From Treponema sp. (GTDB taxonomy: Bacteria; Spirochaetota; Spirochaetia; Treponematales; Treponemataceae), in the NCBI GenBank assembly GCA_021442965.1, contig JABUUX010000276.1:1-8824 (forward strand): DNA of 8,824 nt. The letters run 5' to 3'. Below the pieces are notes generated by a model. The model searched no databases. It was not told the origin of the DNA and worked only from the letters and a program-made list of their open reading frames with translations. Positions 7,015 to 8,824 of the stretch are shown one piece after another; position 1 is the stretch's first letter, and every line of letters begins with the position of its first letter. The position numbers and the translations under genes were made by a program.

Positions 7015-7931
7015 TGAGACCTGGAAAAATAGTATTATTATCAGCCTGTCTGATACTGTTTGTTGTGGCTGTGGTTCAGATTGCTTCATCATATATTGAT
7101 CCTGTAAAAGTTGTAACTGTAAAAGAGGAAATTGATGAACTTATTGTAAACCGTCCTGAAGGTGAACTTGTAATAAGGAAGAATGGTGAATCATGGACGG
7201 TAAATGAAAAAGAATATTCAGGTAATGACAATGCATGTAAAGATTTGGTTGATTCATTTAGTGAAATAAGAATTCTTGAGAAAGTAACAAAGTCAAAGCT
7301 TCCTGAAATCTTAGCAAAGTATGAACTGGATGCAGATAAGGTAAGAGTGGTTACAGTTTATAATAAGGGGAATCTTCTTAAGACATTTAAAGTCGGTAAA
7401 ACAAGTTCAACTAATTCTCAAGTTTATATGCAGATTGATGGATCTGACGATATTTATTTGGTAGCCGGAACTTTGCAAAATGAAGTTTCAAAGTCTGAAA
7501 ATGAATTCAGAAGTAAAGCTGTTGTAAATATATCAAAAGATGATATATATTCCATTACTGTTTCTGAAGAAGGGAAACCTTCTTGGACTCTTACTCGGGG
7601 TAATGAGGGGAATATTTGGAATGTAAGTGGAGAATCTGTAACAGAGGAAATTGATATTGATGCAGAAAAAGCATATAACTGGTTCCAGTCATCTTCTTCA
7701 GTAGCTTGTGTGGAGTGGCTTCCGGATGATGCTGCAATGCCAGGTAAAAATTTACTGACTGTAAAGTATATGCTTAATGACAGAAATATTTCTCTTACTT
7801 TTACGCAGGATATGGATTCAGAAGGTACTGAAGTCTTTTATGGAAGCAGTTCAGAAACTCCTTATCTTTTCAGACTGGCTAAATATTCAGTTCAGAAGTT
7901 CCAGAAAAATCCTGAAGATTTTAGTAAATAA
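7014..7931 (+). CDS. DUF4340 domain-containing membrane-anchored protein
   Basis: A 305-residue protein with one N-terminal hydrophobic segment (6-24) after a short basic start (R2, K5), so it is probably anchored in the inner membrane with the rest outside the cytoplasm. DUF4340 proteins are commonly encoded next to GldG-type genes, and their function is unknown. Family features visible: KTFKVGKTSS (123-132) followed by the VYMQIDG strand, DDIYLV (145-150), and the FRSK stretch (165-168). Two similar modules appear, at residues 40-63 and 178-204; each begins with a hydrophobic strand and ends R-x(5-6)-W-x-V. The start ATG overlaps the GldG stop (TAATG) and has an AAGGAGG ribosome-binding site (7000-7006) at 7 nt. 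It is the last gene before the terminator at 7942, so it closes the operon. It is likely a fourth subunit of the transporter complex. Confidence 0.85.
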   Translation: MRPGKIVLLSACLILFVVAVVQIASSYIDPVKVVTVKEEIDELIVNRPEGELVIRKNGESWTVNEKEYSGNDNACKDLVDSFSEIRILEKVTKSKLPEILAKYELDADKVRVVTVYNKGNLLKTFKVGKTSSTNSQVYMQIDGSDDIYLVAGTLQNEVSKSENEFRSKAVVNISKDDIYSITVSEEGKPSWTLTRGNEGNIWNVSGESVTEEIDIDAEKAYNWFQSSSSVACVEWLPDDAAMPGKNLLTVKYMLNDRNISLTFTQDMDSEGTEVFYGSSSETPYLFRLAKYSVQKFQKNPEDFSK

Positions 7932-7941
7932 ATAGATACAA

Positions 7942-7969
7942 GGGTTGCAGAATTGCAGCCCTTTTTTTT
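7942..7969 (+). terminator. intrinsic terminator of the ABC operon
   Basis: GGGTTGCA (7942-7949) and TGCAGCCC (7954-7961) pair over 8 bp with one G-T wobble and a GAAT loop, followed directly by eight T (7962-7969). It begins 10 nt after the DUF4340 stop. This is the textbook form of a Rho-independent terminator. It ends only 10 nt before the pth start codon. Confidence 0.9.
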
Positions 7970-7979
7970 GGATTAAATT

Positions 7980-8618
7980 ATGATTAAGTTGATTGCATAT
8001 CTTGGAAATTACGGGGCAGAATATAATTTGACCCGGCATAATGTAGCTTGGTTTTTTGCTGATTCTATGCCATGGGCAAACAAACTATATTGGCAGAATA
8101 AATTTAAGGGACAATTTTCTTCATGTACACCTGAAGAACTGGCAGTGTGGGCTTGTGAAACAGGTATAGCGGCTAAAAAAGATGGAAGCCCTGTTCATAT
8201 TCCGGAAGAAGCTCCGGAGCATTTATATTTTATAAAACCTGAAACTTATATGAATCTTTCTGGGGAAAGCATAATAGAAGTGGCAAATTTTTATAAAATT
8301 AAACCTGAAGAAATTCTGGTTATTCATGATGAGTTGGAATTGAATCCCGGCTTTTTTAGTTTTAAGTGGAGCGGGGGACTTGGCGGCCATAATGGATTAC
8401 GCAGTATGAAAACTTGTTTTGGAACAGCAGATTTTTTTCGTATAAGATTTGGAATTGGGCGACCGAATCATAATGATATTGCAGGCTATGTATTAAGTCG
8501 CTTTACAGAAGATGAACAGATTCATCTTTCTCAAGTTTTTGTACAGGCCGCAAAACTATTAGTAAAAGTGCTGTTTTCAAAAGAACCTGAAAAAATGACA
8601 GGTAAGTGGGAAGTATAA
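7980..8618 (+). CDS. pth: peptidyl-tRNA hydrolase (aminoacyl-tRNA hydrolase)
   Basis: Pth cleaves peptidyl-tRNA released from stalled ribosomes, freeing tRNA for reuse; it is normally essential in bacteria. All active-site residues known from the E. coli enzyme are present: N10, H20 (in TRHNV), N92 (in TYMN, E. coli N68), D117 (in VIHDEL, E. coli D93) and N138 (in GGHNG, E. coli N114). The constant offset of 24 after H20 shows a single net 24-residue insertion between H20 and N92, probably the stretch around residues 47-80. This explains the 212-residue length against the usual 190 or so. The usual GLGNPG loop reads YLGNYG. The start has only a weak GGA (7970-7972) as ribosome-binding site, 7 nt away, but the N-terminus aligns with the family. 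The gene follows the ABC-operon terminator directly and is followed after 3 nt by mazG. Confidence 0.93.
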   Translation: MIKLIAYLGNYGAEYNLTRHNVAWFFADSMPWANKLYWQNKFKGQFSSCTPEELAVWACETGIAAKKDGSPVHIPEEAPEHLYFIKPETYMNLSGESIIEVANFYKIKPEEILVIHDELELNPGFFSFKWSGGLGGHNGLRSMKTCFGTADFFRIRFGIGRPNHNDIAGYVLSRFTEDEQIHLSQVFVQAAKLLVKVLFSKEPEKMTGKWEV

Positions 8619-8621
8619 AGA

Positions 8622-8824
8622 ATGAATGGTAATGAAGATACAATAAAAGCTTATGATCGTTTTTTGACTGTAATAAAAAAACTTAGAGCGGAGGGGGGAT
8701 GCCCTTGGGATAGGGAACAAACGCCACTTTCTATGCGCGGTGATTTAATTGAAGAAACGTTTGAAGCTGTTGATGCTATTTCTACAGACGATGCTGAACA
8801 TGCTAAGGAAGAACTTGGGGATGT
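8622..8824 (+). CDS. mazG: MazG-type nucleotide pyrophosphohydrolase, 3' end cut off
   Basis: MazG hydrolyses nucleoside triphosphates to monophosphates and pyrophosphate, which removes unwanted or damaged nucleotides and can affect stress signalling. Only 67 full codons lie in the window, but they carry the family's signature: the GGCPWDREQTP block (25-35), the metal-binding EExxE as EETFE (44-48), and the second acidic pair ELGD (64-67) at the window edge. The ATG at 8622 starts 3 nt after the pth stop. Its likely ribosome-binding site GGGAAG (8608-8613) lies in the last codons of pth, 8 nt upstream, so the two genes are probably transcribed and translated together. A second ATG at 8626 is in a different frame. 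Confidence 0.92.
   Translation, partial: MNGNEDTIKAYDRFLTVIKKLRAEGGCPWDREQTPLSMRGDLIEETFEAVDAISTDDAEHAKEELGD

Noticed and set aside
7035..7052. Lipobox LSAC (residues 9-12) in the DUF4340 protein
   Set aside because: The hydrophobic stretch continues through and after C12 and only about six hydrophobic residues precede it, so a membrane anchor is more likely than a lipoprotein signal, although spirochaete lipoboxes are relaxed.

Overview
The window is an AT-rich stretch of bacterial chromosome with tightly packed genes. The protein families, the GldA/GldF/GldG plus DUF4340 gene set, and the divergent peptidyl-tRNA hydrolase suggest a spirochaete, most likely a host-associated Treponema. That assignment is inference from the look of the proteins; there is no rRNA or other taxonomic marker here. 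I see no mobile element, CRISPR array, tRNA or rRNA.

Layout: (1) Positions 1-1225, minus strand: the DNA-repair ATPase gene radA, cut off at its 3' end by the window edge. (2) 1226-1361: a divergent AT-rich intergenic region with a candidate promoter on each strand. (3) 1362-3154, plus strand: a DUF1846 (UPF0371) protein of unknown function, then a small YhbY-type CRM-domain RNA-binding protein. (4) 3241-7931: a tight four-gene operon encoding an ABC ATPase (GldA type), its ABC-2 permease (GldF type), a large membrane-anchored auxiliary protein (GldG type) and a membrane-anchored DUF4340 protein. It ends at a clear intrinsic terminator (7942-7969). (5) 7980-8824: pth (peptidyl-tRNA hydrolase), followed after 3 nt by the start of a mazG-type nucleotide pyrophosphohydrolase gene cut off by the right edge.

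How the genes work together: the four products of region 4 almost certainly form one envelope complex. It would have a cytoplasmic ATPase, a six-helix permease and two proteins with large extracytoplasmic parts anchored by N-terminal helices (plus a C-terminal helix in the GldG-like one). The Bacteroidetes GldAFG proteins are linked to gliding, but that role need not carry over to a spirochaete, and the substrate is unknown. This is the best candidate in the window for an uncharacterised system. The flanking genes are housekeeping: recombination repair (radA), ribosome assembly (yhbY), recycling of stalled peptidyl-tRNA (pth) and nucleotide-pool cleaning (mazG). The DUF1846 gene is conserved across bacteria but has no established function.

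Notable details are a possible leaderless start for the DUF1846 gene, a small inverted repeat covering the yhbY ribosome-binding site, a terminator placed only 10 nt before the pth start codon, and a Pth with a 24-residue insertion and an altered GNPG motif.
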